From: Clostridia bacterium
GTDB lineage: Bacteria > Bacillota > Peptococcia > Peptococcales > SKKY01
Reading direction: 5' to 3'
Assembly (NCBI GenBank): GCA_009930175.1
Contig: RZYW01000007.1
Coordinates: 1 to 41,820, forward strand
DNA length: 41,820 nt
Positions 7,456-15,870 of this stretch are shown piece after piece. The notes under the pieces were generated by a model. It saw only the letters and a list, made by a program, of their open reading frames with translations, ran no database searches and was not told where the DNA came from. The first letter of the stretch is position 1. Every line of letters begins with the position of its first letter. The translations under genes and the position numbers were made by a program.

Positions 7456-8649
7456 ATGAAAAGCAAAAAAATTATAGCTGGCCTAGTATTAGTATTATTT
7501 GCAATTACTATGGTTGCCGGTTGTGGAGGAGACAAAGCTCCAGCAGAAAAGCCAGGTGAAAAACCAGCTTCTGTAAAAGTAGGATTAAACGCAGAATTAT
7601 CAGGTAACGTAGCTCAGTACGGTATTGCTGTAGCAAATGCAATTGAGTTAGCTTTCGAAGAAATTAATGCAGCAGGGGGAGCAGATGGTATTAAACTTGA
7701 GGTAGTTAAGTATGACAACAGATCAGAAAATGCTGAGTCACTTAACATTGCAACAAGATTAGCTTCTCAAGATGAAGTTGCTGTAATCGTTGGACCAGTT
7801 ACTTCTTCAAACGCTATTGCAACAATTCCTGTTTCAGAACAGTTTGAAATTCCAGTAGTAACTCCAACTGGTACAGCTTTAGATATTACAGTTGATCCAA
7901 AAACTGGAGAAACTCGTCCTTTCATGTTCAGAACTTGTTTCATCGATCCTTTCCAGGGTCAGGTAGCTGCACAGTATGCTGCTGAAAACCTTGGTTTAAA
8001 AACAGCTTCAGTATATGTTGATAACAACAGTGACTATTCAAAAGGTTTAGAAGCATCTTTTAAAGAAGCTTTTGAAGGTTTTGGCGGAGAAATCGTAAGT
8101 GTTGAAGGATTTGTAATTGAAGACAGAGACTTCAGATCTACATTAACAAAAATTATTGGCGCAAACCCAGAAGCAATTTTTATTCCTGCATATGAAGAAC
8201 AAGTTTCTTTAATTATCAGTCAGGCTAGAGAGCTTGGATACACTGGCGCTCTTCTTGGTACAGATGGTTGGGATGGTACAAAAGTTTCTGAAGTTAACAC
8301 TCCAGAAGCATTACAAAATGCATTCTTTACTAACCACTACTCACCAGAAAGTACAGATCCAAAAGTAATTGATTTTGTTAAAAATTACACTGAAAAATTT
8401 GGAAGCACTCCAACAGCTCTTGCAGCTTTAGGTTATGATGCAGCTTACGTAATTGCTGATGCAATTGCAAAAGCAGGTTCAGCTGATCCAGTTGCTATTA
8501 AAGATGCTATTGCAGCTACATCAGGTTTAGTTGGTGTTACAGGTACAATCACTCTTGATGCACAGCATAACCCAATTAAGAGTGCTGTTATGTTAGGATA
8601 TAACGAAGAAGGAAAACAAACTTACGTTGAAACAATTAACCCTAAATAA
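7456..8649 (+). CDS. livJ: Branched-chain amino-acid ABC transporter, substrate-binding lipoprotein
   Basis: 397 residues of the Leu/Ile/Val-binding family. A lipoprotein signal is clear: MKSKK, a hydrophobic core, then the lipobox VAGC with the lipidated cysteine at C23, followed by a short charged linker. The mature part begins VKVGLNAELSGNVAQYG and contains the type I periplasmic-binding fold, with IVGPVTSSNAIA and TPTGTALDITVD in the first lobe. It captures branched-chain or related amino acids outside the cell and delivers them to LivHM. GGGAGG precedes the ATG. Codons here (GTT, GCT, GGT, AAC) look more biased than in neighbours, consistent with high expression, and a partial terminator follows the gene. 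Confidence 0.93.
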   Translation: MKSKKIIAGLVLVLFAITMVAGCGGDKAPAEKPGEKPASVKVGLNAELSGNVAQYGIAVANAIELAFEEINAAGGADGIKLEVVKYDNRSENAESLNIATRLASQDEVAVIVGPVTSSNAIATIPVSEQFEIPVVTPTGTALDITVDPKTGETRPFMFRTCFIDPFQGQVAAQYAAENLGLKTASVYVDNNSDYSKGLEASFKEAFEGFGGEIVSVEGFVIEDRDFRSTLTKIIGANPEAIFIPAYEEQVSLIISQARELGYTGALLGTDGWDGTKVSEVNTPEALQNAFFTNHYSPESTDPKVIDFVKNYTEKFGSTPTALAALGYDAAYVIADAIAKAGSADPVAIKDAIAATSGLVGVTGTITLDAQHNPIKSAVMLGYNEEGKQTYVETINPK

Positions 8650-8682
8650 TAAAGCACGATTATCAGAAAATCTTTGAAACCC

Positions 8683-8714
8683 AAAGGAGGGACGTAAACG
8701 TGCCCTCCTTTTTT
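8683..8714 (+). terminator. Intercistronic terminator/stabiliser between livJ and livH
   Basis: AAAGGAGGG-ACGT (8683-8695) pairs with ACGT-G-CCCTCCTTT (8698 on), with a two-base loop and one bulged G, and ends in a run of T to 8714. Since livHMGF has no separate clear promoter, partial termination here would make livJ more abundant than the permease genes. The hairpin would also protect the livJ 3' end. Confidence 0.8.
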
Positions 8715-8742
8715 ATGGTGTTCAAACAGAAAGGGTGTCTGT

Positions 8743-9627
8743 ATGGATATTTTCTTACAGCAAGTAATTAACGGTCTATCCCTTGGCAGCATATATGCTT
8801 TAATTGCTTTAGGTTATACAATGGTTTACGGAATAATAAAGTTAATAAATTTCGCTCATGGAGAAATTTACATGATTGGAGCTTACATAGGGTTTTTTGC
8901 TATTACTGCTCTTGGTATAGGATTTTTCCCTGCTTTAATTATTTCTATGGTAGGTTGTGCAATTTTAGGAATGGTTATTGAGAAAATTGCATATAAACCA
9001 TTAAGAAATTCCAGCAGAATTGCAGCATTAATAACTGCAATTGGTGTATCGCTTTTTCTTCAATACACAGGAGTATTCTTTTTTAAAGCTGAACCGAAAG
9101 TATTTCCTAAGATATTATCTGATGGAAGAATGAACATTTTTGGCACTAAAGCTTATATTAGTTACCAGCAATTAACAATTTTTGTAGTAACAATTTTATT
9201 AATGCTTTTATTACAATATATTGTTCATTTTACAAAAACTGGTAAGGCAATGAGAGCAGTTGCTTATGATAAAGATGCTGCTACTTTGATGGGAATAAAT
9301 ACAAACAACACTATATCAATGACTTTTGCAATTGGTTCAGCTTTAGCTGGAGCGGCTGGAGTTATGGTTGGTGTATATTACAGTGCAATTACTCCTTTAA
9401 TGGGTGTTATGCCAGGTTTAAAAGCCTTCGTAGCAGCTGTACTTGGAGGTATTGGAATTATACCTGGTGCTTTTACCGGTGGTATGATTTTAGGATTAAT
9501 TGAGGCAATGGTTAGCGGATATGGTAATTCTCTTTACAGAGATGCGGTAGCCTTCTTTATTCTGATTGTAATATTAATAATAAAACCAACAGGATTGTTT
9601 GGTAAGAATGAGAAAGAGAAGGTGTAA
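8743..9627 (+). CDS. livH: Branched-chain amino-acid ABC transporter permease LivH
   Basis: 294 residues, about eight membrane spans, standard for LivH. It starts FLQQVINGLSLGSIYALIALGYTMVYGIIKLINFAHGEIYM, the family hallmark, of which NGLSLGSIYALIALGYTMVY is the core. GKAMRAVAYDKDAATLMGIN (~165-185) is the EAA-like cytoplasmic loop that contacts the ATPases. It pairs with LivM to form the channel. The start has AAAGGGTG upstream. The next gene starts 3 bases after its stop. Confidence 0.95.
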   Translation: MDIFLQQVINGLSLGSIYALIALGYTMVYGIIKLINFAHGEIYMIGAYIGFFAITALGIGFFPALIISMVGCAILGMVIEKIAYKPLRNSSRIAALITAIGVSLFLQYTGVFFFKAEPKVFPKILSDGRMNIFGTKAYISYQQLTIFVVTILLMLLLQYIVHFTKTGKAMRAVAYDKDAATLMGINTNNTISMTFAIGSALAGAAGVMVGVYYSAITPLMGVMPGLKAFVAAVLGGIGIIPGAFTGGMILGLIEAMVSGYGNSLYRDAVAFFILIVILIIKPTGLFGKNEKEKV

Positions 9628-9630
9628 ATT

Positions 9631-10569
9631 ATGAAAATTAATCGACAATTAGTATTTAATTTATCCTTAGCTTTTATTTTGTTCTTTCTAATACATTTCC
9701 TTATGTCTGCCAAAATTATTTCACAATATTACCAATTAAATATCTATTTGCTATTTATTAATATAATTATGGCGACAAGTTTAAACCTTGTTAATGGATT
9801 TTTAGGACAATTGCATTTAGGGCATGCAGGTTTCATGGCAATTGGAGCTTATACCTCTGCTGCTATGACAACTAATATGGATTTACCATTTCTTCCCTCT
9901 ATATTAGTTGGAAGTATTGCTGCATTTGTTGTTGGTGTACTAGTTGGATACCCTATATTAAGATTAGGCGGAGACTATTTAGCAATTGCCACTTTGGGCT
10001 TTGGTGAAATAGTCAGAATTATGATTGTAAATACAGAGTATGTTGGCGGAGCCAGAGGTCTTTCAGGTATTCCTAGATATACAAACTGGCCTATATTATT
10101 TTTAATTACAGTAGCAATTATTTTATTAATAAGAAATTATATTAATTCCAGTCATGGAAGGGCAGTACTTTCAATTAGAGAAGATGAAATTGCTGCTGAA
10201 ACTATGGGGATTAATTTAACAAAGTATAAAGTTATGACTTTTGCTATTGCTGCATTTTTTGCAGGTACAGCAGGAGCATTATATGCACATTATTTTTTCA
10301 TCATTACCCCTGCAACTTTTAATTTTCTGAAATCAGTTGATTATCTTGTTATGGCAGTACTAGGTGGATTAGGAAGTATTACTGGTTCAATTTTTGCTGC
10401 TACCGGGCTTACAATTATTTCAGCATTATTACAGGATTTTGGGGCAGTAAGGATGATTGCTTATTCTGTTGTTCTCGTTGCAATTATGCTATTCAGACCT
10501 TCCGGTCTAATGGGAACAAAAGAAATGAAATTCTCTTTTCTTGATAAGAAAGGAGGAAATAAAGAATGA
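9631..10569 (+). CDS. livM: Branched-chain amino-acid ABC transporter permease LivM
   Basis: 312 residues with about eight to ten membrane spans. The marks of LivM are NLVNGFLGQLHLGHAGFM, GDYLAIATLGFGEI, and the coupling loop HGRAVLSIREDEIAAETMGI; the end has MAVLGGLGSITGS. It forms the second half of the membrane pore with LivH. An AAGGTG site precedes the ATG. The stop overlaps the livG start by four bases (ATGA), so LivM and LivG should be made in step. Confidence 0.95.
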   Translation: MKINRQLVFNLSLAFILFFLIHFLMSAKIISQYYQLNIYLLFINIIMATSLNLVNGFLGQLHLGHAGFMAIGAYTSAAMTTNMDLPFLPSILVGSIAAFVVGVLVGYPILRLGGDYLAIATLGFGEIVRIMIVNTEYVGGARGLSGIPRYTNWPILFLITVAIILLIRNYINSSHGRAVLSIREDEIAAETMGINLTKYKVMTFAIAAFFAGTAGALYAHYFFIITPATFNFLKSVDYLVMAVLGGLGSITGSIFAATGLTIISALLQDFGAVRMIAYSVVLVAIMLFRPSGLMGTKEMKFSFLDKKGGNKE

Positions 10570-11330
10570 AAATATTAGAGATTAATAAGCTTGTTAAATT
10601 ATTTGGTGGCTTAGCTGCAGTAAGCAAGTTTGATCTTTATATAAATAAAGGTGAACTGGTTGGTCTTATTGGACCAAACGGGGCAGGGAAAACAACTGCA
10701 TTTAACCTTATTACTGGCGTTTATGAACCAACTTCCGGGGAGGTAATTTTTGCCGGAGAGAATATAGCAGGGGTTAAACCATTTAAAATTAATCAAAAAG
10801 GTATGGCAAGAACTTTTCAAAACATCAGACTTTTTAAAGACCTGACAGTCCTTGATAACGTTCGAATTGCTTACCATTCTCATGTTAAATACTCTGTTTT
10901 TTCTTCACTATTCAGATTAAAATCTTTTTTTGTTGAGGAAAAAGAAATAGAAGAAAAAGCAATTGATTTTTTAAAAATATTTAGTCTTGACCATAAAAAA
11001 GATGAACTTGCGAAAAATCTTCCATATGGTGAGCAGAGAAGACTTGAAATTGCCAGAGCACTAGCTGCTCAGCCAAAGTTATTACTTCTAGATGAGCCTG
11101 CTGCCGGAATGAATCCTCAGGAAACACATGACTTAATGGAACTTATTGCAATGATCAGGGAAAAATTTGATCTTACAATTCTTTTAATTGAGCATGACAT
11201 GTCCTTGGTAATGGGAGTGTGCGAAAGAATTTATGTTCTAGATCACGGAATGTTAATTGCCAATGGAACTCCTGATGTAATCAGAAATGATCCAAAAGTT
11301 ATAGAAGCTTACTTAGGGGAGGAGGCATAA
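10566..11330 (+). CDS. livG: Branched-chain amino-acid ABC transporter ATPase LivG
   Basis: 254 residues. Walker A is GPNGAGKTT (~36-44), the Q-loop lies in MARTFQNIRLF, the signature region reads LPYGEQRRLEIARAL rather than LSGGQ (usual for LivG), Walker B is LLLLDEPAAGMNP, and the switch histidine is in LLIEHDMSLVM. It hydrolyses ATP on the inner face of the LivHM channel together with LivF. The ribosome site AAAGGAGG lies within the end of livM. Confidence 0.96.
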   Translation: MKILEINKLVKLFGGLAAVSKFDLYINKGELVGLIGPNGAGKTTAFNLITGVYEPTSGEVIFAGENIAGVKPFKINQKGMARTFQNIRLFKDLTVLDNVRIAYHSHVKYSVFSSLFRLKSFFVEEKEIEEKAIDFLKIFSLDHKKDELAKNLPYGEQRRLEIARALAAQPKLLLLDEPAAGMNPQETHDLMELIAMIREKFDLTILLIEHDMSLVMGVCERIYVLDHGMLIANGTPDVIRNDPKVIEAYLGEEA

Positions 11331-11331
11331 T

Positions 11332-12036
11332 ATGTTAAAAATCGACAATATTAACTTATATTATGATGGAATCCATGCTTTAAAGGGAGTAAGCCTTGAA
11401 GTTCCAGAAGGGAAAATTATTTCTTTAATAGGAGCAAATGGTGCAGGGAAAACTAGTACACTAAGAACAATTTCTGGCTTAAATAAACCTAAAACTGGCT
11501 CAATTACCTATAATGATCAGGATTTACTTAAAGTATCTCCAGAGAAATTAGTTAATATGGGAATAATTCAGGTTCCGGAAGGAAGAAGAATTTTTGCTCC
11601 TATGTCTGTATACGAGAACCTTGAATTAGGTGCTTATTTAAGAAAAGATAAAGCTGGAATTGAGAAGGATTTACAAAATGTATTTAAAAGATTCCCACGC
11701 CTGGAAGAAAGAAAAAAGCAAACAGCTGGAACACTAAGTGGTGGTGAACAGCAGATGCTTGCAATGGGCAGAGCATTAATGGCTCAACCAAAAGTACTTC
11801 TTCTTGACGAACCATCAATGGGTTTAGCACCGATTCTTGTTAGAGAAATATTTGACATAATTAAAGAACTTAATTCTATTGGAATAACAATTCTACTTGT
11901 TGAACAAAATGCAAAAATGGCCTTATCTATTGCTGACTATGCATATGTACTTGAAACCGGGAAAATTGTTTTAGAGGGTAAAGGGAAGGATCTTGCAGAT
12001 AGTGATGAGATTCAAAAAGCTTACCTTGGTGGATAA
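11332..12036 (+). CDS. livF: Branched-chain amino-acid ABC transporter ATPase LivF
   Basis: 234 residues, typical length. Walker A GANGAGKTS, Q-loop MGIIQVPEGRRIF (a LivF trait), signature LSGGEQQMLAMGRAL, Walker B VLLLDEPSMGLAP and the switch segment ILLVEQNAKMAL, which has Q in the place of histidine as is normal for LivF. It forms a heterodimer with LivG. The ATG follows GGGGAGGAGG, which overlaps the end of livG. It is the last gene of the operon, with a strong terminator 14 bases past the stop. Confidence 0.96.
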   Translation: MLKIDNINLYYDGIHALKGVSLEVPEGKIISLIGANGAGKTSTLRTISGLNKPKTGSITYNDQDLLKVSPEKLVNMGIIQVPEGRRIFAPMSVYENLELGAYLRKDKAGIEKDLQNVFKRFPRLEERKKQTAGTLSGGEQQMLAMGRALMAQPKVLLLDEPSMGLAPILVREIFDIIKELNSIGITILLVEQNAKMALSIADYAYVLETGKIVLEGKGKDLADSDEIQKAYLGG

Positions 12037-12050
12037 TCTAATTAATAGTA

Positions 12051-12083
12051 AAGCTCTGCTGAAAATTCAGCAGAGCTTTTTTT
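12051..12083 (+). terminator. Terminator after livF, facing cinA
   Basis: AAGCTCTGCTGAA (12051-12063) and TTCAGCAGAGCTT (12066-12078) form a perfect 13-bp stem with a two-base loop, followed by T to 12083. The T tract contains the end of the cinA stop codon on the other strand. On the minus strand the T run is short, so it works mainly for livF. Confidence 0.92.
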
Positions 12084-13305
12084 ATAATTTTTTTCTTAAA
12101 TAATCTAAGGCATAAAGTGTAGTCATTTCTCTTATTTTATTTCTGTTACCAAATAGATTAAGTTCTTGAGAATATTCTTTGCCCCGGATATAAAGACCAA
12201 TATAAACAAGACCAACAGGTTTTCCAGTACTGTCATTACCAGGACCAGCAATTCCAGTTGTTGAAATTCCAACATCAGTATTATTAATTAAAGCTACATT
12301 TCTAGCCATATAAAGAGCAGTTTCCTTGCTCACTGCCCCATATTTTAGAATGACATCTTCAGGGACCCCGAGAGTTCGTACCTTTGCTGAATTTGAATAA
12401 GCAACAATACCTTCAATAAAAGTATTTGAGATGCCAGGTAAATTAACTAATTTTGCAGAAAGTAAACCACCAGAGCAAGACTCCGCAGTAGAGATTGTAT
12501 ACTTATGCTTCTCAAGTTTCTCCTGAACGACTTCTTCTAAAGATTGATTCCCTTCACTAAAAATATAATCCCCAAGGCGAGAATAAACTTCTTTTTTTAG
12601 TTTGTTTATTTCTACCTGAGCAACATTTTCACTAGAAGCCGCCGCGGTAATTCTAAGCTTTACATAAGAGTCTTTTGCATATGGCGCCAAGGTAGGATTT
12701 GACAAACTTAAAAGGTCTTTAACAACTTCATTAACTGAAGATTCTCCTATTCCGAAGATATTAATATAATTAGAATAAAAAGTTTCATTTTGCATAGATT
12801 TTAAATAAGGAGCAACTTGTTCTTCAAACATTGGAATCATTTCTGATGGAGGTCCAGGAAGAATTATCAAGTGTTTTCCGTTAGTTTCCAAGTAACAGCC
12901 TATTGCAGAGCCAAAATTATTTTCTAGGATTTTGCTATCTTCAATATAGTAGGCCTGTTTTTTATTTATTTCAGGCATTCTTATATTTCTTTGAGAAAAT
13001 ATTGTCTGAATTTTATCCAAAGAATATTGATCAAGTATTAGGTTTTTATTAAAAAATTTAGCACAGGTTTCTTTTGTTATATCATCGTCCGTTGGGCCTA
13101 ACCCTCCAGTAGTAATAACCATATCGCAGCGTTTAAAGGCGTTTTCAAGACTTTCAAGTATTCTTGCCTCGTTATCACCTACAACTGTCTGAAAATGAAG
13201 ATTAAGCCCTGATTCAGCCATTTTTTTAGCAAGATATTGACTGTTAGTGTTTAGAATATCTCCCAATAAAAGCTCAGTTCCTACTGCAAGTAATTCTACC
13301 TTCAT
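12082..13305 (-). CDS. cinA: CinA family protein (nicotinamide-nucleotide amidase, competence/damage-inducible)
   Basis: 407 residues. The N-terminal MoCF/MPT-binding-like (COG1058) domain begins KVELLAVGTELLLGDILNTNSQYLA and carries TTGGLGPTDDDIT and ILPGPPSEM. The C-terminal CinA domain (about 255-407) has STAESCSGGLLSAKLVNLPG, GIVAYSNSAK and GIAGPGNDSTGKPVGLVYIG. Members act in pyridine nucleotide repair: the N-domain as ADP-ribose pyrophosphatase-like and the C-domain as NMN deamidase. AAAGGAGG precedes the ATG on the minus strand. It is convergent with livF and divergent from the DUF2889 gene. Both domains look complete. Confidence 0.94.
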   Translation of the reverse strand: MKVELLAVGTELLLGDILNTNSQYLAKKMAESGLNLHFQTVVGDNEARILESLENAFKRCDMVITTGGLGPTDDDITKETCAKFFNKNLILDQYSLDKIQTIFSQRNIRMPEINKKQAYYIEDSKILENNFGSAIGCYLETNGKHLIILPGPPSEMIPMFEEQVAPYLKSMQNETFYSNYINIFGIGESSVNEVVKDLLSLSNPTLAPYAKDSYVKLRITAAASSENVAQVEINKLKKEVYSRLGDYIFSEGNQSLEEVVQEKLEKHKYTISTAESCSGGLLSAKLVNLPGISNTFIEGIVAYSNSAKVRTLGVPEDVILKYGAVSKETALYMARNVALINNTDVGISTTGIAGPGNDSTGKPVGLVYIGLYIRGKEYSQELNLFGNRNKIREMTTLYALDYLRKKL

Positions 13306-13324
13306 CTGAAAAGCCTCCTTTGTA

Positions 13325-13352
13325 TTGATTGTAATTTATACTATACTATAAT
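13325..13352 (+). promoter_or_regulatory. Promoter of the DUF2889 gene
   Basis: TTGATT (13325-13330), a 16-base spacer and a perfect TATAAT (13347-13352), only 19 bases before the ATG, so the 5' leader is very short and holds just the GAGGTG ribosome site. Confidence 0.7.
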
Positions 13353-13371
13353 TATAACGAGGTGAAAACAT

Positions 13372-13839
13372 ATGAATATAATACTTTCAAGAGAACTAAA
13401 AACAAAGGCTTGGCTGGAAGAAGAAAATGAGAATCATATTTTTATTCAAGGAGAATTAATAGATGACAGGCACCATATTCTTTCAGTAATAAAATTTGAC
13501 TACAAAGAAGAGAAAGTAATTGAAATAATAAAAACCCAGTGGATAAAATCTCCTTATACATATTGTTCTGATATTAAAGATATTATAAATAGAATTATTG
13601 GGCTGGAAGTTAAAACCGGTGCAACAGCATTTATTAATAAAAATTTAGGCGGTAAGGATGGATGTATACATCTTGCTGAAGTAGTAGTACAAATTTTTAA
13701 ATGTTTTTATCAAGTTGTTCACAGAATAGAAGATTTAAAATTGTCTAGTGAAGATGAAAGAAAAAAGAGAAAGTTTAAAGTATTGAGAAATAGCTGTTAT
13801 GCTTATACAGACAGATTCAAAGATATGAACTTAGATTGA
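13372..13839 (+). CDS. DUF2889-type protein of unknown function
   Basis: 155 residues, no signal peptide or membrane span. The central features are LIDDRHHI (30-35), the middle segment TQWIKSPYTYC followed by a RIIGLEVKTGA stretch, and the block GGKDGCIHLAEVVVQIF (about 93-109), all characteristic of DUF2889 as I recognise it; C98 and H100 are candidate functional residues. No activity is established for the family. GAGGTG precedes the ATG. It has its own promoter and ends on top of the -35 box of the following riboswitch transcript, so it is not obviously linked to cobalt uptake. Confidence 0.75.
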   Translation: MNIILSRELKTKAWLEEENENHIFIQGELIDDRHHILSVIKFDYKEEKVIEIIKTQWIKSPYTYCSDIKDIINRIIGLEVKTGATAFINKNLGGKDGCIHLAEVVVQIFKCFYQVVHRIEDLKLSSEDERKKRKFKVLRNSCYAYTDRFKDMNLD

Positions 13840-13864
13840 CAACATATTTAACAAAGTGTAGAAT
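13836..13864 (+). promoter_or_regulatory. Promoter of the cobalamin-riboswitch cbi operon
   Basis: Consensus TTGACA (13836-13841), 17-base spacer, TAGAAT (13859-13864). The -35 contains the TGA stop codon of the preceding gene (13837-13839). Transcription would start near 13871, just ahead of the riboswitch. Confidence 0.82.
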
Positions 13865-13884
13865 TTGTTGTGATAAAATATAAT

Positions 13885-14090
13885 ATGAAGTCAAAGGTGC
13901 CTCTAGTTTGAGGAGAATAGGGAAGACCGGTAAAGCCGGCGCGGACCCACCACTGTATGCGGAGACAAAGCCCTGAATGCCACTGAAAATTTTTTCGGGA
14001 AGGCTGGGTGGAGAATGACACGTAAGCCAGGAGACCTGCCTGTGATTAAAACTTTGTTCCAAGGGAATTGGAATAAATACAAATGACTTA
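13885..14090 (+). ncRNA. Cobalamin (AdoCbl) riboswitch
   Basis: The leader has the conserved cobalamin riboswitch landmarks in order: AGGTGCC near the 5' end (~13894), GAATAGGGAAGACCGG, the GCCGGCGCGGACCCACCACTG core (~13935-13954), and the B12 box GCCAGGAGACCTGCC (14026-14040). It is followed by a strong terminator and by cobalt transporter genes. The arrangement predicts that adenosylcobalamin binding favours termination and so shuts down cobalt uptake. The exact 5' and 3' limits are approximate. Confidence 0.95.
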
Positions 14091-14098
14091 AAATGGGA

Positions 14099-14136
14099 AA
14101 GTCTCTTGTTTTTATAAAACAAGAGACTTATTTTTT
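14099..14136 (+). terminator. Riboswitch-controlled terminator before cbiQ
   Basis: AAGTCTCTTGTTTT (14099-14112) pairs perfectly with AAAACAAGAGACTT (14116-14129), a 14-bp stem with a three-base loop, then six T (14131-14136). It ends 23 bases before cbiQ, so it is the expression platform of the cobalamin riboswitch, acting on transcription. Confidence 0.9.
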
Positions 14137-14159
14137 ATTAAAAAATAAGGTTGGGAATA

Positions 14160-14933
14160 ATGCTCTATATTGAACAATTTGTATATTCAAATAAATTAAG
14201 GCACACACATCCTCTTGAAAGAGTAATTTTCGCTTTGGTAACAATGATCATGGCTTTAATAATTAAGGATTGGCAAGTTCATTTGTTAATTATTTTTTCT
14301 ATGGTAATTCTTTTGGTCTATAAAGCTAAAATAAAGGCTAGTGTTATTTTAAAGCTAATGTTAATACCTCTTGGTTTTTTAATTATTGGAGTACTTACCA
14401 TTGCCTTCCAAATTAGCTCTGCAGATCTAAATTATCTTTTTTATTTTAATATATTCAACTTAAACATTGGGATAACTGTATCCAGCCTTCAAACAGCATT
14501 TAACACATTAACTGTTTCTTTAAGTGCAGTAAGTTGTTTGTACTTCATGACACTAACAACTCCTATGGTTGAAATAATTTATGTATTACAAAAATTAAAA
14601 GTACCAGATTCAATTATTGAATTAATGACATTAATATATAGGTTTATTTTTGTTTTTATTAATACTGCATTTAACATTTATTATGCCCAGCAGGCAAGGT
14701 ATGGACATAGTACTTTTAAAAAATCCTTAAATTCATTTGCAATTCTTTTTGGAAATCTTTGGGGGAAAGCTTTTTTTAAATCAAAAAACTTACTGCAAAG
14801 TCTTGAGTCAAGGGGTTTTGAAGGAAATATAAAAGTTTTAAATCCAGAATATTCTTTTTCAAAAAATAATATTATTTCTTTTGTTCTTCTGGATCTTTTA
14901 ATATTTTTTACTGCATTATTTTTAAGCAGATAG
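14160..14933 (+). CDS. cbiQ: Cobalt ECF transporter transmembrane component CbiQ
   Basis: 257 residues from the ATG at 14160, chosen over the in-frame TTG at 14151 because AAGG (14147-14150) is at proper distance from the ATG and only one base from the TTG. About five to six membrane spans are visible. The coupling loops contain QQARYGHSTFKKSL and LLQSLESRGFEGN, the two Arg-Gly-type motifs by which EcfT proteins grip the ATPases. CbiQ links the ATPase dimer to the substrate-capturing CbiM/CbiN. It is the first gene behind the B12 riboswitch; in many genomes cbiM comes first. Confidence 0.9.
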   Translation: MLYIEQFVYSNKLRHTHPLERVIFALVTMIMALIIKDWQVHLLIIFSMVILLVYKAKIKASVILKLMLIPLGFLIIGVLTIAFQISSADLNYLFYFNIFNLNIGITVSSLQTAFNTLTVSLSAVSCLYFMTLTTPMVEIIYVLQKLKVPDSIIELMTLIYRFIFVFINTAFNIYYAQQARYGHSTFKKSLNSFAILFGNLWGKAFFKSKNLLQSLESRGFEGNIKVLNPEYSFSKNNIISFVLLDLLIFFTALFLSR

Positions 14934-14947
14934 AGAGGAAACTTATT

Positions 14948-15775
14948 TTGAATTATATTTTAAAAACTGAAAAATTAAATTTTTCTTATATGGATGGTAC
15001 TAAGGCATTAAAAGAATTGTCTATGAAGATTCCAGAAGGGAAAAAAATAGCAGTAATAGGGAATAATGGTTCTGGAAAAACAACTCTTTTTCTTCATTTC
15101 AACGGAATACATCGTCCGCAATCGGGTAATATTTTTTACCGGGATAAAAAAATGAGTTATTCTTCCGGAGAAATAAAAAATATAAGAAAGAATGTTGGAA
15201 TTGTTTTTCAAGATCCAGATAATCAGCTTTTTTCAGGCAGCGTGTATCAGGACATCTCTTATGGACCGGTAAATTTAGGATGGGATGAAAAGGAAATAAG
15301 AAAAAAAATAGAAGAAGTAATGAATCAAACTGGTACTTTTGATCTCAAAGATAAGCCAACACATTTTTTAAGTTATGGACAAAAAAAGAGAGTTGCAATA
15401 GCTGGTGTACTGGCAATGAATCCAGAAGTTATGATACTTGACGAGCCAACTGCTGGTTTAGATCCGGTTTTTACTTCACAAATTATGGAATTGCTTAATG
15501 ATTTAAATAAAAAAGGAACAACAGTGATTATTTCCAGCCATAATATGGATGAGGTTTTTTCCTGGGCTGATTATGTTTTCGTTTTAAGTCAGGGTGAAAT
15601 AATCTCAGAAGGTAAACCGGAAGAATTATTTAGAGATGCTGAAGTTTTGAAAAAAGCGAATTTAAAAAAGCCTTGGGTTCTTGATATGTATGATTACTTG
15701 TTAAATAAAGGTCTTGCAACAGTGGGGGATAATATTCCCAGAACAAGAGAAGAATTATTAAATTTAATTAAGTGA
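14948..15775 (+). CDS. cbiO: Cobalt ECF transporter ATPase CbiO
   Basis: 275 residues, starting with TTG; AGAGAGGAAA lies about 9 bases before it, and no ATG occurs before the conserved N-terminal strand YILKTEKLNFSYMDG. Walker A is GNNGSGKTT, the Q-loop FQDPDNQLFSGSVYQD is typical of EcfA-type ATPases, the signature is LSYGQKKRVAIAGVLAM, Walker B is VMILDEPTAGLDP, and the switch is ISSHNMDE. It powers cobalt uptake as a homodimer, since only one ATPase gene is present. The 95-base gap to cbiM contains a notable hairpin. Confidence 0.93.
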   Translation: MNYILKTEKLNFSYMDGTKALKELSMKIPEGKKIAVIGNNGSGKTTLFLHFNGIHRPQSGNIFYRDKKMSYSSGEIKNIRKNVGIVFQDPDNQLFSGSVYQDISYGPVNLGWDEKEIRKKIEEVMNQTGTFDLKDKPTHFLSYGQKKRVAIAGVLAMNPEVMILDEPTAGLDPVFTSQIMELLNDLNKKGTTVIISSHNMDEVFSWADYVFVLSQGEIISEGKPEELFRDAEVLKKANLKKPWVLDMYDYLLNKGLATVGDNIPRTREELLNLIK

Positions 15776-15778
15776 TAA

Positions 15779-15834
15779 ACCTTTTGGAAAATTGCCGGCA
15801 ATAATTAAACCAAAGGGATTATTATAAATTTTCC
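15779..15834 (+). repeat. Nested inverted repeats between cbiO and cbiM
   Basis: CCTTTTGG (about 15780-15787) can pair with CCAAAGGG (about 15810-15817), enclosing the perfect palindrome ATTGCCGGCAAT (15791-15802). A competing pair is GGAAAATT (15786-15793) with AATTTTCC (15827-15834). No T tract follows, so it is not a simple terminator; it could be a processing site, an mRNA stabiliser or a protein-binding site. Confidence 0.5.
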
Positions 15835-15870
15835 ATTTACAAAATGTTAAATGGACAAGGAGGAAGTAAA

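Noticed and set aside
7353-7559. 68-residue open frame before and into livJ
   Set aside because: It covers the liv promoter and overlaps livJ in another frame; no ribosome site.
13817-14122. 101-residue open frame on the minus strand
   Set aside because: It runs antisense through the cobalamin riboswitch and its terminator; no recognisable domain or start signal.
15844-15870. 9-residue upstream extension of cbiM
   Set aside because: AAGGAGG lies within it and points to GTG 15871.
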